From NCBI GenBank assembly GCA_036675475.1, contig JAKFEY010000046.1, positions 1-10,363 on the forward strand: a DNA stretch of 10,363 nucleotides. Reading direction: 5' to 3'. Shown here in pieces: positions 1-7,189 of the stretch. Made by a program: the position numbers and the translations under genes. Source of the stretch: JALYRV01 sp036675475. GTDB taxonomy: Bacteria; Acidobacteriota; Vicinamibacteria; Vicinamibacterales; SCN-69-37. Numbering within the stretch: the first letter of the stretch is position 1; each line of letters starts with the position of its first letter. The notes beneath the pieces were generated by a model. The model was not told where the DNA came from. It did not search any database and was given only the letters and a program-made list of their open reading frames with translations.

Positions 1-974
1 CCTTCCTTCGGCTGCACCGTGGGATTGAAACCGAAGGTCGAGCGCGCGCGCTCGATATCCGACACGAAGTAGCGGAGGTCGCCCTTGCGCTCGGCTTCGA
101 ACTGCACCTCGGACGGCTTGCCGGTGATCGACTCGATCATCGCGATCGATTCGAGCAGCGAGATGGTGTTCGCGGGCCCGCCGCCGATGTTGTAGACGCC
201 GGCGACCGGCTGCTGCGCGTAGTCCCAGAAGGCCTGCGCGGCGTCGCTGGCGTACAGGATGTCGCGCGTCTGCAGGCCCTTGCCGAAGATGCGGATCGGC
301 CGGCCGGTGAGGTTGCGGATGGCGAAGTTCGCGGCCCATCCGTGATCCTCGGCGCCGAACTGCCGCGTGCCGTAGATGCCGGTGTAGCGGAACGCGGCCG
401 CTTTCACGCCGAACGTGTGGGCGTAGACCTGCGTGTAGACCTCGCCCGCGTGCTTCGACGCGTGCAGCGGCGTCAGCACGCCGGTGAGCACCTCGTGCGT
501 TTCGGGAATCGCCGCGGGCTCGCGGCGGTAGCGTTTGCCGTCTTCGACGATCTCGTCGTTGATGCCCGTGCCGTAGGTGTGAATGGACGAGCAGGAGGCG
601 ACCGGGATGCCCTTCGCGCGCGCCGCCTCGAGCACGTTGAACGTGCCGAGCGTGTTGCACTCGAAGTCGAGCCGCGGGTCCTCCCAGGAGATCGTCATCG
701 CCGGCTGCGCGGCGGTGTGGGCGATGAACGACGCGCCGTCGGCCTCGCGCGCCAGCGCGGCCATGTCGCGCACGTCTTCCACCGCGATGCGCACGCCGAT
801 GGACTCCAGAAACGCCACATTGTGGCCGCGCGCGGCGTCCACGCTGTAGCCCGTGCGATTGAGTTCGTACTTCGTCAGGTTGTCGTAGGCGACGACGTCC
901 CAGCCCCTGGCGCGGAACAGCTCACAGATGTGCGACCCGAGAAATCCACAGCCGCCGGTAACGAGAATCTTCAT
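1..974 (-). CDS. NAD-dependent epimerase/dehydratase (extended SDR, CDP-paratose 2-epimerase-like), 3' end outside window
   Basis: Nucleotide-sugar modifying enzyme of the extended short-chain dehydrogenase family; 324 full codons are visible and the C-terminus lies beyond the left edge. The start is ATG at 974-972, directly followed by the Rossmann motif TGGCGFLGSH (G7, G10, G13). Further family marks are SSIHTYG (about 129-135), RYTGIYGTRQFG (about 190), the GKGLQTRDILYASDA substrate/cofactor stretch and YNIGGG near 250. The order and spacing resemble CDP-paratose 2-epimerase, including the long insertion between SSxxxYG and the SK motif. Odd point: the active-site YxxxK motif reads PLHASK, so Leu170 stands where Tyr is expected while Lys174 is kept. 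The substrate cannot be read from sequence; GDP-mannose 4,6-dehydratase and UDP-glucose 4-epimerase relatives are alternatives. It is divergent from the membrane protein at 1008, with a 33-bp gap. I see no Shine-Dalgarno before the ATG. Confidence 0.88.
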   Translation of the reverse strand, partial: MKILVTGGCGFLGSHICELFRARGWDVVAYDNLTKYELNRTGYSVDAARGHNVAFLESIGVRIAVEDVRDMAALAREADGASFIAHTAAQPAMTISWEDPRLDFECNTLGTFNVLEAARAKGIPVASCSSIHTYGTGINDEIVEDGKRYRREPAAIPETHEVLTGVLTPLHASKHAGEVYTQVYAHTFGVKAAAFRYTGIYGTRQFGAEDHGWAANFAIRNLTGRPIRIFGKGLQTRDILYASDAAQAFWDYAQQPVAGVYNIGGGPANTISLLESIAMIESITGKPSEVQFEAERKGDLRYFVSDIERARSTFGFNPTVQPKE

Positions 975-992
975 GGGTGTTCAAGACGCGGG

Positions 993-998
993 TAAAAT
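993..998 (+). promoter_or_regulatory. Candidate -10 box TAAAAT for the membrane protein gene
   Basis: TAAAAT lies in the 33-bp gap between the divergent starts at 974 and 1008. A poor -35 match (TTCATG, 970-975) sits 17 bp upstream and overlaps the epimerase start codon. A start site about 7 bp downstream would put +1 at roughly 1005, only 2-3 bases before the GTG at 1008, which has no Shine-Dalgarno. This would give a leaderless or near-leaderless mRNA. The same hexamer occurs upstream of ssrA at 7160-7165. Confidence 0.35.
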
Positions 999-1007
999 GC
1001 CGATCGC

Positions 1008-2720
1008 GTGCCGGACATTCTATCATCCGCCCCTGGGCCCTCCGGCCGGCCCCGCATCCCCTTTTCCGAGAAGCTGGCGGCCGCCGGCGCGGCCGTGTTG
1101 CTCGCCGTGGTGATGACCTGGCCAATTGCGCCGACGATGAACCGGGCGGCGCGGATCGACAGCACCGATGCGATGTACGCGATGTGGAACGTCGCGTGGG
1201 TGGCACGGGCGGTCACGACGCAGCCGGGGCAACTGTTCAACGCCAACATCTTTCATCCGCACAGCGGCACGCTCGCCTACTCGGAGGGCAACATCGGCGC
1301 GGGCGTGCTGGCCGCGCCGGCGTGGCTCGCGACGCGCAACGTCTATACGACCTACAACAGCGCCGTGCTCGCGGGCTTCATCCTGTCGTTTCTGTGCACG
1401 TACGCGCTCGTCAGGCGGCTGACCGGCAGTCCCCTCGCCGCCGCCGCCGCGGCCGTCGCCTTCGCGTACGCGCCCTACGTGTATGCGCGCCTGCCCCACA
1501 TTCAGCTGCAGATGACGTTCGGGATGCCGCTCGCGCTGCTGGCGTTTCATCGCGTCGTCGATCGCCCGTCATGGCGAAGCGGGCTGTGGCTCGGCGCGGC
1601 ACTGGCGATCGCCGCGCTGGCGTCGGCGTACTACGGCGTGCTCATCGGCCTCGCGATCGGAGTGGGCGCGGTGTTCTATGGCCTGCAGCTCGGCCTCTGG
1701 AAGGATCGTCGCTACTGGATCGCGATGATCGTGGCGCTCGCGGCGCTGGCGCTGATCATCCTTCCGTTTTTCCTGCCGTACATGACGATCCGGGAAGAGG
1801 GCTTCGAGCGCACGCTGGAAGAGGCACGCCGCTACGGCGTCAACTGGTGGGGCTGGCTGGCGTCGCCGGTCAAGACGCACCGGTGGCTGCTTCATCCCGA
1901 CTTCCGCGGCGTGGCGTTCCCGGGGATCACGCGCGTGATTGGCGGCCTTGCGGGTCTCACCATCGTCGCCCTCTCGGCGCGGTATGCGGCGCGCATCGCG
2001 AACGGCCGCGCGCACGCCGTGTTCTACCTGCTGATCTTCGCGCTCACGTTCTGGACGTCGTTCGGGCCGCAGGCCGGGCTCTACACGGTGCTTCACAACA
2101 CCCTCCCGATTTTCGCGTTCCTGCGGGCGGTGGAGCGCTTCGCGATTCTGGTGACGCTGGCACTGTGCGTGGGCCTTGGCTTCGCGGTGGTGCTGCTGCA
2201 GGACTGGTGGAATCGAACCGGACGCCGTGGAGCCGGCCGCACGATCGGCTCGGCCGTGCTCCTGCTGCTCATCGTCGCTGACTCATGGGCGGCGCCGCTT
2301 TACTACCCCGATGCGCTGCCGGTGCCGCGCGTGTATCACGCGCTGGCGCGCGCGCCGCGCGGCGCGGTAGCCGAGTTCCCGTTCTTTTACCGGACGATCG
2401 ACTTCAACCGCCACGGCTGGTACATGCTGTTTTCGACGTATCACTGGCAGCCGCTCATCAACGGCTACAGCGATCACTACCCGAAGGACTTTCTCGACAT
2501 GCTCGACGTCGTGAAGGACTTCCCGACCAATCCCGGAAGCTTCCGGCACCTGCGCGAGCACGAGGCGAAATACGTGGTCATGCACCTCGACTGGTACGAC
2601 CACCGCCGGCGGCCCGAGATCGAGCAGGGCCTCGCGCATTACGTCGCTGAAGGCGTGCTGCGCTTCATAGACCGCGACGGCAACGTGGCGCTCTACGAGA
2701 TCGTCAGGTATCCAGACTAG
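1008..2720 (+). CDS. Multi-pass membrane protein, probable GT-C-type glycosyltransferase-like protein
   Basis: A 570-residue integral membrane protein starting at GTG 1008; the in-frame stop TAA at 993-995 rules out a longer N-terminus, and the next in-frame Met is residue 36 inside the first helix. Hydrophobic helices are apparent near residues 23-42, 95-108, 116-136, 142-158, 170-183, 190-227, 236-258, 305-325, 336-352, 375-398 and 412-428. The loop after helix 1 carries acidic residues (RIDSTD, D51 and D54) and then the conserved-looking FHPHSGTLAYSEGNIG. GT-C enzymes that use polyprenyl-phosphate sugars place catalytic acidic residues in this loop, so that role is inferred. Residues 430-570 form a soluble, probably extracytoplasmic tail. 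The divergent nucleotide-sugar enzyme fits a surface-glycan role. I do not recognise a characterised family, and a YfhO-like or uncharacterised DUF assignment is possible. The stop TAG lies in the CTAG shared with the convergent aminotransferase. Confidence 0.85.
   Translation: MPDILSSAPGPSGRPRIPFSEKLAAAGAAVLLAVVMTWPIAPTMNRAARIDSTDAMYAMWNVAWVARAVTTQPGQLFNANIFHPHSGTLAYSEGNIGAGVLAAPAWLATRNVYTTYNSAVLAGFILSFLCTYALVRRLTGSPLAAAAAAVAFAYAPYVYARLPHIQLQMTFGMPLALLAFHRVVDRPSWRSGLWLGAALAIAALASAYYGVLIGLAIGVGAVFYGLQLGLWKDRRYWIAMIVALAALALIILPFFLPYMTIREEGFERTLEEARRYGVNWWGWLASPVKTHRWLLHPDFRGVAFPGITRVIGGLAGLTIVALSARYAARIANGRAHAVFYLLIFALTFWTSFGPQAGLYTVLHNTLPIFAFLRAVERFAILVTLALCVGLGFAVVLLQDWWNRTGRRGAGRTIGSAVLLLLIVADSWAAPLYYPDALPVPRVYHALARAPRGAVAEFPFFYRTIDFNRHGWYMLFSTYHWQPLINGYSDHYPKDFLDMLDVVKDFPTNPGSFRHLREHEAKYVVMHLDWYDHRRRPEIEQGLAHYVAEGVLRFIDRDGNVALYEIVRYPD
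2717..2720. other. Shared palindromic CTAG providing stop codons on both strands
   Basis: The plus-strand membrane protein ends CCA GAC TAG (stop 2718-2720). The minus-strand aminotransferase ends AAG CTC TAG (stop 2719-2717). The two stops therefore overlap within one CTAG tetranucleotide, leaving no intergenic space. I see no terminator hairpin with a T-run at this junction. Confidence 0.95.
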
Positions 2721-3874
2721 AGCTTCTGCAAGCGGTCAGCCGCGGCTAAGAGCGTTTCGTCTTTCTTGCAGAACGTGAAGCGCAGCTTCGTGCGGCCGAG
2801 CGCGGGATCGCGATAGAAGCTGCTGCCCGGCACCGCCGCCACGCCAATGTTCGTCACGAGATGCCGCGCGAACGCGACATCGTCGGGGAATCCGAACCCC
2901 GCGATGTCGGTCATGATGTAGTACGCGCCCGACGGCTTGAAGCAGACGAACCCCGCGCCCTCGAGAATGCCGAGCAGCATGTCGCGGCGGCGCGCATAGC
3001 CGGCCGCGAGATCCGCGTAGTACGTCTCGGGCAGCGCCAGGGCCGCGGCGCCCGCCTGCTGCAGCGGCGCGGCCGCGCCGACCGTGAGAAAGTCGTGCAC
3101 CTTGCGGATGGCGCCGCTGATGTCCTCCGGCGCGATCGTCCATCCCACGCGCCAGCCCGTCACGCTGAAGGTCTTCGACAGGCTGTTGATGGTGACGGTG
3201 CGATCCGCCATGCCGTCGAGCATGGCCATCGGCACGTGCGCGGCGCCGTCATACAGGATGTGCTCGTAGATCTCGTCGGTGACGGCCAGCACGTCCCACT
3301 TCTGACAGAGCGCCGCGATCTGCTCCAGCTCACGTCGCGTGAACACCTTGCCCGTCGGATTGTTCGGTGTGTTGATGATGATGGCGCGCGTGCGGTCGTT
3401 GAACGCGGCCGCGAGTTCATCCGGATCGAACGTCCACGCCGGCTCGCGCAACGTCACGTAGCGCGGCGTGGCTCCCGACAGGATCGCGTCGGGGCCGTAG
3501 TTCTCATAGAACGGCTCGAAGACGATGACCTCGTCGCCGGGGTCGATCACGGCCATCATCGTCGCCATCATGGCTTCGGTGGAGCCGCAGCAGACGGTGA
3601 TGTGGCGATCGGGATCGATGGCCGCGCCGTGGCGGCGGTTGAAGTCGGCGGCAATCGCCTCGCGCAGCGGCGGCGCGCCCCAGGTGACCGCGTACTGATT
3701 GATGTCCGCGGCAATCGCGTCGGCGGCCGCCTGCTTCAGCGCGGCGGGCGCGGGAAAATCGGGAAAGCCCTGGGAGAGATTGACGGCGCCGTGCGTATGC
3801 GCGAGGCGCGTCATCTCGCGGATGACCGACTCGGTGAAGCGTGCAGCTTTCTGGGAGGTGCGGGCTCTGGTCAC
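2717..3874 (-). CDS. Class I/II PLP-dependent aminotransferase
   Basis: A 385-residue fold-type I aminotransferase that transfers amino groups between an amino acid and a 2-oxo acid in the cytoplasm. Visible marks are VNLSQGFPDF at 31-40 (a substrate-contact segment), the NNPTG motif at 171-175, AVTDEIYEH with cofactor-binding D200, and SLSKTFSVTGWRVGW with the Schiff-base lysine K234 and R242. An arginine near the C-terminus, in the segment KLRFTFCK, probably holds the substrate carboxylate. The sequence resembles the methionine/kynurenine aminotransferase branch more than aspartate aminotransferases, but the substrate cannot be fixed. The start is GTG at 3874-3872, 9 bp after the transglycosylase stop; no good Shine-Dalgarno is seen, so translation may be coupled. 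ATG at residue 21 is a less likely start because it would remove helix 1. It is the last gene of the minus-strand operon. Confidence 0.93.
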   Translation of the reverse strand: MTRARTSQKAARFTESVIREMTRLAHTHGAVNLSQGFPDFPAPAALKQAAADAIAADINQYAVTWGAPPLREAIAADFNRRHGAAIDPDRHITVCCGSTEAMMATMMAVIDPGDEVIVFEPFYENYGPDAILSGATPRYVTLREPAWTFDPDELAAAFNDRTRAIIINTPNNPTGKVFTRRELEQIAALCQKWDVLAVTDEIYEHILYDGAAHVPMAMLDGMADRTVTINSLSKTFSVTGWRVGWTIAPEDISGAIRKVHDFLTVGAAAPLQQAGAAALALPETYYADLAAGYARRRDMLLGILEGAGFVCFKPSGAYYIMTDIAGFGFPDDVAFARHLVTNIGVAAVPGSSFYRDPALGRTKLRFTFCKKDETLLAAADRLQKL

Positions 3875-3883
3875 CCGCAGATT

Positions 3884-6109
3884 CTACTCGCCGCCGGAGG
3901 CGCCGCGCGGACGCGGGCCCGTGCGGCTGAGCGCCGGGTCGAACCCGCCGCTGTAGAGGGCGCGATAGTCCTCGGCCGTCCCGAGGATGCGCTTGACGTA
4001 GAACTGCGTCTCGGGAAACGGGATGTCGTCGATCCACTCGTCGCGATCGAGGCCCGGTTTCTCGCTCATCCAGCGCCGCGCGCGCGTGGGGCCCGCGTTG
4101 TACCCGGCAAGCGCGGCATGCACGCCGCCGAGGCGATCGACCTGATCGGCAAAGTACGCGGTGCCGATGCGGATGTTGATCTCGGGGTTTGTGAGCGAGC
4201 GCGTAGAGAACCCGCGGATGCCGAGCTTGCGCGCATACGCGCGGCCGGTGGCGGGAACAATCTGCATCAGGCCCCAGGCGTCGGCGGCCGACCGCGCCGA
4301 GGGGTTGTAGCCAGACTCCTGCGCAATCAGCGCGGCAATCAGGTACGGATCGAGATCGTGCGCGGCGGCGTACTTCCGGATGAGGTTCCAGTAGTTGACG
4401 GGATACGTCACCCGCAGCACATCGTCGGGCAGCGACGCGCCGGCCTGCGACAGATACTGGGGATAGGCGCGCTTCATCAGCACGCTGGCGCGCAACAAAT
4501 CGCCCTGCTCGCGCGTGGCCCAGGCAATGGTCGCCTGCAGCGCCGGCGTGGTGCCCCAGGCGCGTTCGGCCGCGCGCAGCTCGCCGAGGGCATCGGCGTA
4601 CACGCCCGCGCGCAGCAGCCGGTGAATCACCATGCCGTTGGGCACCGCCTCGCGCGCGGTTTCTTCGGTGGAGCGATCCGAGCGGCGATCCGCGGCGCGC
4701 GACACCTGGAACTTCGGCGGCGTCACGCCGAGGCGGCGTGCCGACTGGCGGCCGTAGTAGGAGTGCGCGTAGTCGGTGAGCACGAGCGTGTGTCGCGCCT
4801 TGGCGGTGCCGGGGTCGCCGTTTTCGGCGCGGGCGCGCGCGGCCCAGTAGAGCCAGTCGGCCCGTTTCGTCGCGCGCGGATAATCGGCGGCCGCGCGCTC
4901 GAAGATGCGGATGGTCTCGTCGAACTTGCGATCGCGATACGCGCGCCAGCCGGCCATCCACGCGGCGCGCTCGGCATGCGCGCTCGACGGATAGCGATCG
5001 AACAACTCGGTGAAGATCGCCGCGGCGCGCGCGTCTTCATCCTGCCGCACGTAATAGGTGCCGAGCGCGTCGAGCCCATCGGCGGCCCAGCTGCTGTCGG
5101 GATGCTCCTCGACGAGCTCGCGCGCGCGGCGCACGAAGGCGTCGCCCTGCCCCGACTCGCGCAGCGCCATCGCCTCGAAGAAGCGCGCTTCGGCCTGCCG
5201 GTCGCCGTCCGTCGTGAGCGGCGCGAGGGCCGCGCGGGCCTGCGTGTGGCGGCCGGTGTGGAAATCGATTTGCGCGAGGCGAAGGTCGATAAACTCGCGC
5301 GCGTCGCCGCCGGCGCCGTCGCGCAGCCCTTCGAACGCGCGCCGCGCATCTGTGAAGCGCCGCGCGTTGAACAGTGCCTCGGCTCGGCGCTGTTTCAACT
5401 GGCGCGACGCGCCGGCTTCGGCTTCCGGGCCGCCGGCGAGCGCGGCCAGCTCCGTCGCCGCGTCGGCCGCTTCAGGACTCAGCGGATATTCGTAATACAC
5501 GCGCGTGAACGCGAGCGCGGCGGCGGTGGGATCGTTGGCGAGCGTCTGCGCGCGGCCGAGCCACAGCAGCGCGCGCTCAGGCGCGAGCGGCTTGCCGTCC
5601 ATCAACGCGTCGAGATGGTCGATCGCCGCGGACGCGTCGCCGGCTTTGAGCGTCGCCTCCGCGGCGACCAGCCGCACCTGCTCGGCCAGATACGGCGAGG
5701 CCGCGTCCTTCGTCAGGGCGTCGGCCACGCGGCGCGCCTCCGCGGCATTTTCCTGGGCGAGGTACGCCCGCGCCTGATACAGGCGCGCGTAGCCGCCGAG
5801 ATCGCGTTCGGTGGCGAGCCGCGGCGCCAGCGTCAGCACGCGCGCGTGGTCGCCCTCCTCATGGGCCTCGACGATGGCCGCGAGAAGCTTTTCACGCTCG
5901 TCAGGCGCGCGATCCGGCACGAGCCACGCGTCGGCATCCTCGACCGGCACCGGGGCGTGCGGCGTTTCACCGAGCACCGCCTGGCGCGGCCGCTCGGTCA
6001 CAGGCCTCTGCGCGCCGGCGTCGTCGCCTGGCAGCAGCGCGAACGTCCACAGCGCCGACAGCGTGATGGCCGCACGAACGAGCAGATACACAGGCAACGG
6101 CATCGTCAC
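3884..6109 (-). CDS. slt: Soluble lytic murein transglycosylase, Slt70-like with TPR-type N-terminal domain
   Basis: Periplasmic enzyme that cleaves the MurNAc-GlcNAc bond of peptidoglycan with 1,6-anhydro product formation. The 741-residue product (E. coli Slt70 is about 645) starts with a signal sequence: a hydrophobic stretch near residues 6-26 and probable cleavage after an AGA ending near residue 33. Residues about 50-480 are repeated helical pairs of TPR type, with motifs such as FDRYPSSAHAERAAW and RIFERAAADYPRATKRADW. The C-terminal SLT domain holds AQESGYNPSA with catalytic Glu598, WGLMQIVPATG, ALAGYNAGP and IPFPETQFYVKRI, all typical family motifs. The start GTG at 6109-6107 overlaps the upstream stop as GTGA; ATG at 6103-6101 is an alternative two codons later that leaves a 2-bp gap. 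No Shine-Dalgarno is visible, consistent with coupling. The aminotransferase follows after 9 bp. Confidence 0.93.
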   Translation of the reverse strand: MTMPLPVYLLVRAAITLSALWTFALLPGDDAGAQRPVTERPRQAVLGETPHAPVPVEDADAWLVPDRAPDEREKLLAAIVEAHEEGDHARVLTLAPRLATERDLGGYARLYQARAYLAQENAAEARRVADALTKDAASPYLAEQVRLVAAEATLKAGDASAAIDHLDALMDGKPLAPERALLWLGRAQTLANDPTAAALAFTRVYYEYPLSPEAADAATELAALAGGPEAEAGASRQLKQRRAEALFNARRFTDARRAFEGLRDGAGGDAREFIDLRLAQIDFHTGRHTQARAALAPLTTDGDRQAEARFFEAMALRESGQGDAFVRRARELVEEHPDSSWAADGLDALGTYYVRQDEDARAAAIFTELFDRYPSSAHAERAAWMAGWRAYRDRKFDETIRIFERAAADYPRATKRADWLYWAARARAENGDPGTAKARHTLVLTDYAHSYYGRQSARRLGVTPPKFQVSRAADRRSDRSTEETAREAVPNGMVIHRLLRAGVYADALGELRAAERAWGTTPALQATIAWATREQGDLLRASVLMKRAYPQYLSQAGASLPDDVLRVTYPVNYWNLIRKYAAAHDLDPYLIAALIAQESGYNPSARSAADAWGLMQIVPATGRAYARKLGIRGFSTRSLTNPEINIRIGTAYFADQVDRLGGVHAALAGYNAGPTRARRWMSEKPGLDRDEWIDDIPFPETQFYVKRILGTAEDYRALYSGGFDPALSRTGPRPRGASGGE

Positions 6110-7119
6110 AGAATCGAGGCGTCTCCGTCGGCGAGCGTGGCAACCAGCTCTGTTTCGAAATACTGATCGCGATCCGGCACTGTTTCGGGGATGCGCTCGC
6201 GATACGCGCGCTCCGCGCGATCGATCTCGGTGCCCAGCCGCCGCCGCAGATCCTTCTGCGCCCGCCCTTCGCGCACCGAAGCTTCGTTATACAGCTTGAT
6301 CTCGGAGATGAGCAGCCGGGCATAGCGGCGGGCTTCATCCGCGGATGCGCCCCGGAACTGCGAACTGGAACTGGAACTGGACACCTTCACGGCCGTGAGA
6401 TTCTCGAGGTGCAGCGACGTATGGCGCGCCAGCAGCTCGAGCGCTTCCGGCCACGCGGCAGGCGCGTCGTGTTCCGCGTCGGCCGCATCATCGGCATACA
6501 GCACCGCGACGGTGCGGCTGCCGACGCGCAGCGGCGCCGCGAAGCCGGCGCGATCGTCGCCGAGGCCGGCGAACCCTGGGGCCTTGAGGCCGGCCGCATC
6601 GCCCGTGAAGGCCGGCTGTCCGTCCCGCACGCAGGCTTCCACGACGCCGCCGGCGGCGATGGGGCCGGAGGCGGGAATGTCGTCGAAGCCGCGCTGCACG
6701 AACGGACGCACGGAGTTTCCCTCAATCAAAAGCACGGCCACTCTCGGCGTTTCGAGCGAGGCCGACTGGACGAGCACCTCGAGCGTTTCGCGCAGCGTGG
6801 CGCAGGCGTCGATGCGCCGCACGGATGCGAGCAGGCGCTCGACCGCGGCCAGACGGGCCTCGCGCTCGCTGACGCGCGCCGCGGCCGAGTCGGCCTCGAC
6901 CAGCGCCGCCTCACGCGCCGCCGCGCCTGCCGCCTCTTCGCGCCGCAGCGCGGCCGCTTCAGCTTCGGCCAGCGCGGATTCTCTCAGCGCGACGGCCCGC
7001 TGACTGGCGGCGTCCGCGCTCTGCATGAGCTCCGTCGCCAGGCTGTCCAGCTCGGCATCCACCGCCGTGCGCAGCCGTTTCGTGAAGCCCTCGAGTGCGG
7101 TGCGAATCTCATGCTCCAA
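6106..7119 (-). CDS. Coiled-coil/GAF-domain protein with a conserved-looking C-terminal helical module; function unknown
   Basis: A 337-residue cytoplasmic-looking protein without signal peptide or membrane segment. Residues about 1-110 are Ala/Glu/Arg-rich and heptad-like, predicting a long coiled coil. Residues about 100-242 look like a GAF domain, with alternating hydrophobic strands, an AGFAAPLRVGSRTVAVLYAD core strand pair and a closing helix; I see no motif that names a ligand. A seven-serine linker spans 247-253. Residues 260-335 form a charged helical module beginning DEARRYARLLISEIKLYNE. I associate similar tails with GAF and response-regulator proteins of Acidobacteriota and Myxococcota, from memory only. 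The start is TTG at 7119-7117: GAGGAG ends 8 bases before it, and the nearby ATG at 7112 is out of frame. It is first in the operon with the transglycosylase, so a sensory or scaffolding role linked to the envelope is possible but unproven. Confidence 0.82.
   Translation of the reverse strand: MEHEIRTALEGFTKRLRTAVDAELDSLATELMQSADAASQRAVALRESALAEAEAAALRREEAAGAAAREAALVEADSAAARVSEREARLAAVERLLASVRRIDACATLRETLEVLVQSASLETPRVAVLLIEGNSVRPFVQRGFDDIPASGPIAAGGVVEACVRDGQPAFTGDAAGLKAPGFAGLGDDRAGFAAPLRVGSRTVAVLYADDAADAEHDAPAAWPEALELLARHTSLHLENLTAVKVSSSSSSSQFRGASADEARRYARLLISEIKLYNEASVREGRAQKDLRRRLGTEIDRAERAYRERIPETVPDRDQYFETELVATLADGDASIL
6355..6379. repeat. GAACTG hexanucleotide repeat encoding a poly-Ser linker
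   Basis: GAACTG occurs at 6355-6360, 6362-6367, 6368-6373 and 6374-6379, the last three in perfect tandem and the first offset by one C. On the minus strand it encodes alternating TCC and AGT serine codons between the GAF domain and the C-terminal module. The 6-bp unit keeps frame, so copy change would lengthen or shorten the linker by two serines per unit. Confidence 0.9.
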
Positions 7120-7127
7120 CAGGGAAT

Positions 7128-7133
7128 CTCCTC
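7128..7133 (-). promoter_or_regulatory. Ribosome binding site GAGGAG deciding the TTG start at 7119
   Basis: On the minus strand GAGGAG is followed by 8 bases and then TTG at 7119-7117. This spacing supports the rare TTG start of the GAF protein over any later codon. Confidence 0.7.
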
Positions 7134-7140
7134 ACGAAGC

Positions 7141-7146
7141 ATTATA
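7141..7146 (-). promoter_or_regulatory. Candidate -10 box TATAAT for the GAF/slt/aminotransferase operon
   Basis: A perfect TATAAT reads leftward 21 bp before the TTG start. The expected transcript start, about 7 bases on, falls near 7134, immediately before the GAGGAG ribosome site, so the leader would be about 15 bases. I cannot see a convincing -35 box at 16-18 bp. Confidence 0.55.
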
Positions 7147-7156
7147 AGGATGAAGG

Positions 7157-7165
7157 TGCTAAAAT
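7157..7165 (+). promoter_or_regulatory. Candidate extended -10 (TGcTAAAAT) for ssrA
   Basis: TG at 7157-7158, one base, then TAAAAT at 7160-7165 makes an extended -10 pattern reading rightward. The predicted start near 7172 leaves about 18 bases of 5' leader before mature tmRNA, which RNase P would remove. It lies 11 bp from the opposite-facing TATAAT, so the divergent promoters nearly overlap. No good -35 is seen, as expected when an extended -10 is used. Confidence 0.45.
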
Positions 7166-7168
7166 ATT

Positions 7169-7179
7169 GACTGTCAGTC
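7169..7179. repeat. Perfect inverted repeat GACTGTCAGTC
   Basis: Arms of 5 bp (GACTG and CAGTC) surround a single T. It sits just downstream of the ssrA -10 candidate and across the predicted transcript start, in the precursor leader of tmRNA. It could be an operator or simply a leader feature; nothing in the window identifies a binding protein. Confidence 0.5.
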
Positions 7180-7189
7180 GCTTACATGT

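Noticed and set aside
342..995. 217-codon plus-strand open frame opposite the epimerase
   Set aside because: Arg-rich composition and no motifs; the minus strand encodes a recognisable SDR enzyme throughout.
977..2281. 434-codon open frame in another plus frame across the membrane protein
   Set aside because: Arg/Gly-rich shadow of the hydrophobic protein in the 1008 frame, whose helices and ending are consistent.
2861..6166. 1101-codon open frame on the plus strand, antisense to the aminotransferase and transglycosylase genes
   Set aside because: Its product is Arg/Gly/Ala/Val-rich without domains or motifs, and both minus-strand genes beneath it carry full catalytic signatures. High GC at third positions removes stop codons from this antisense frame, which explains its length.
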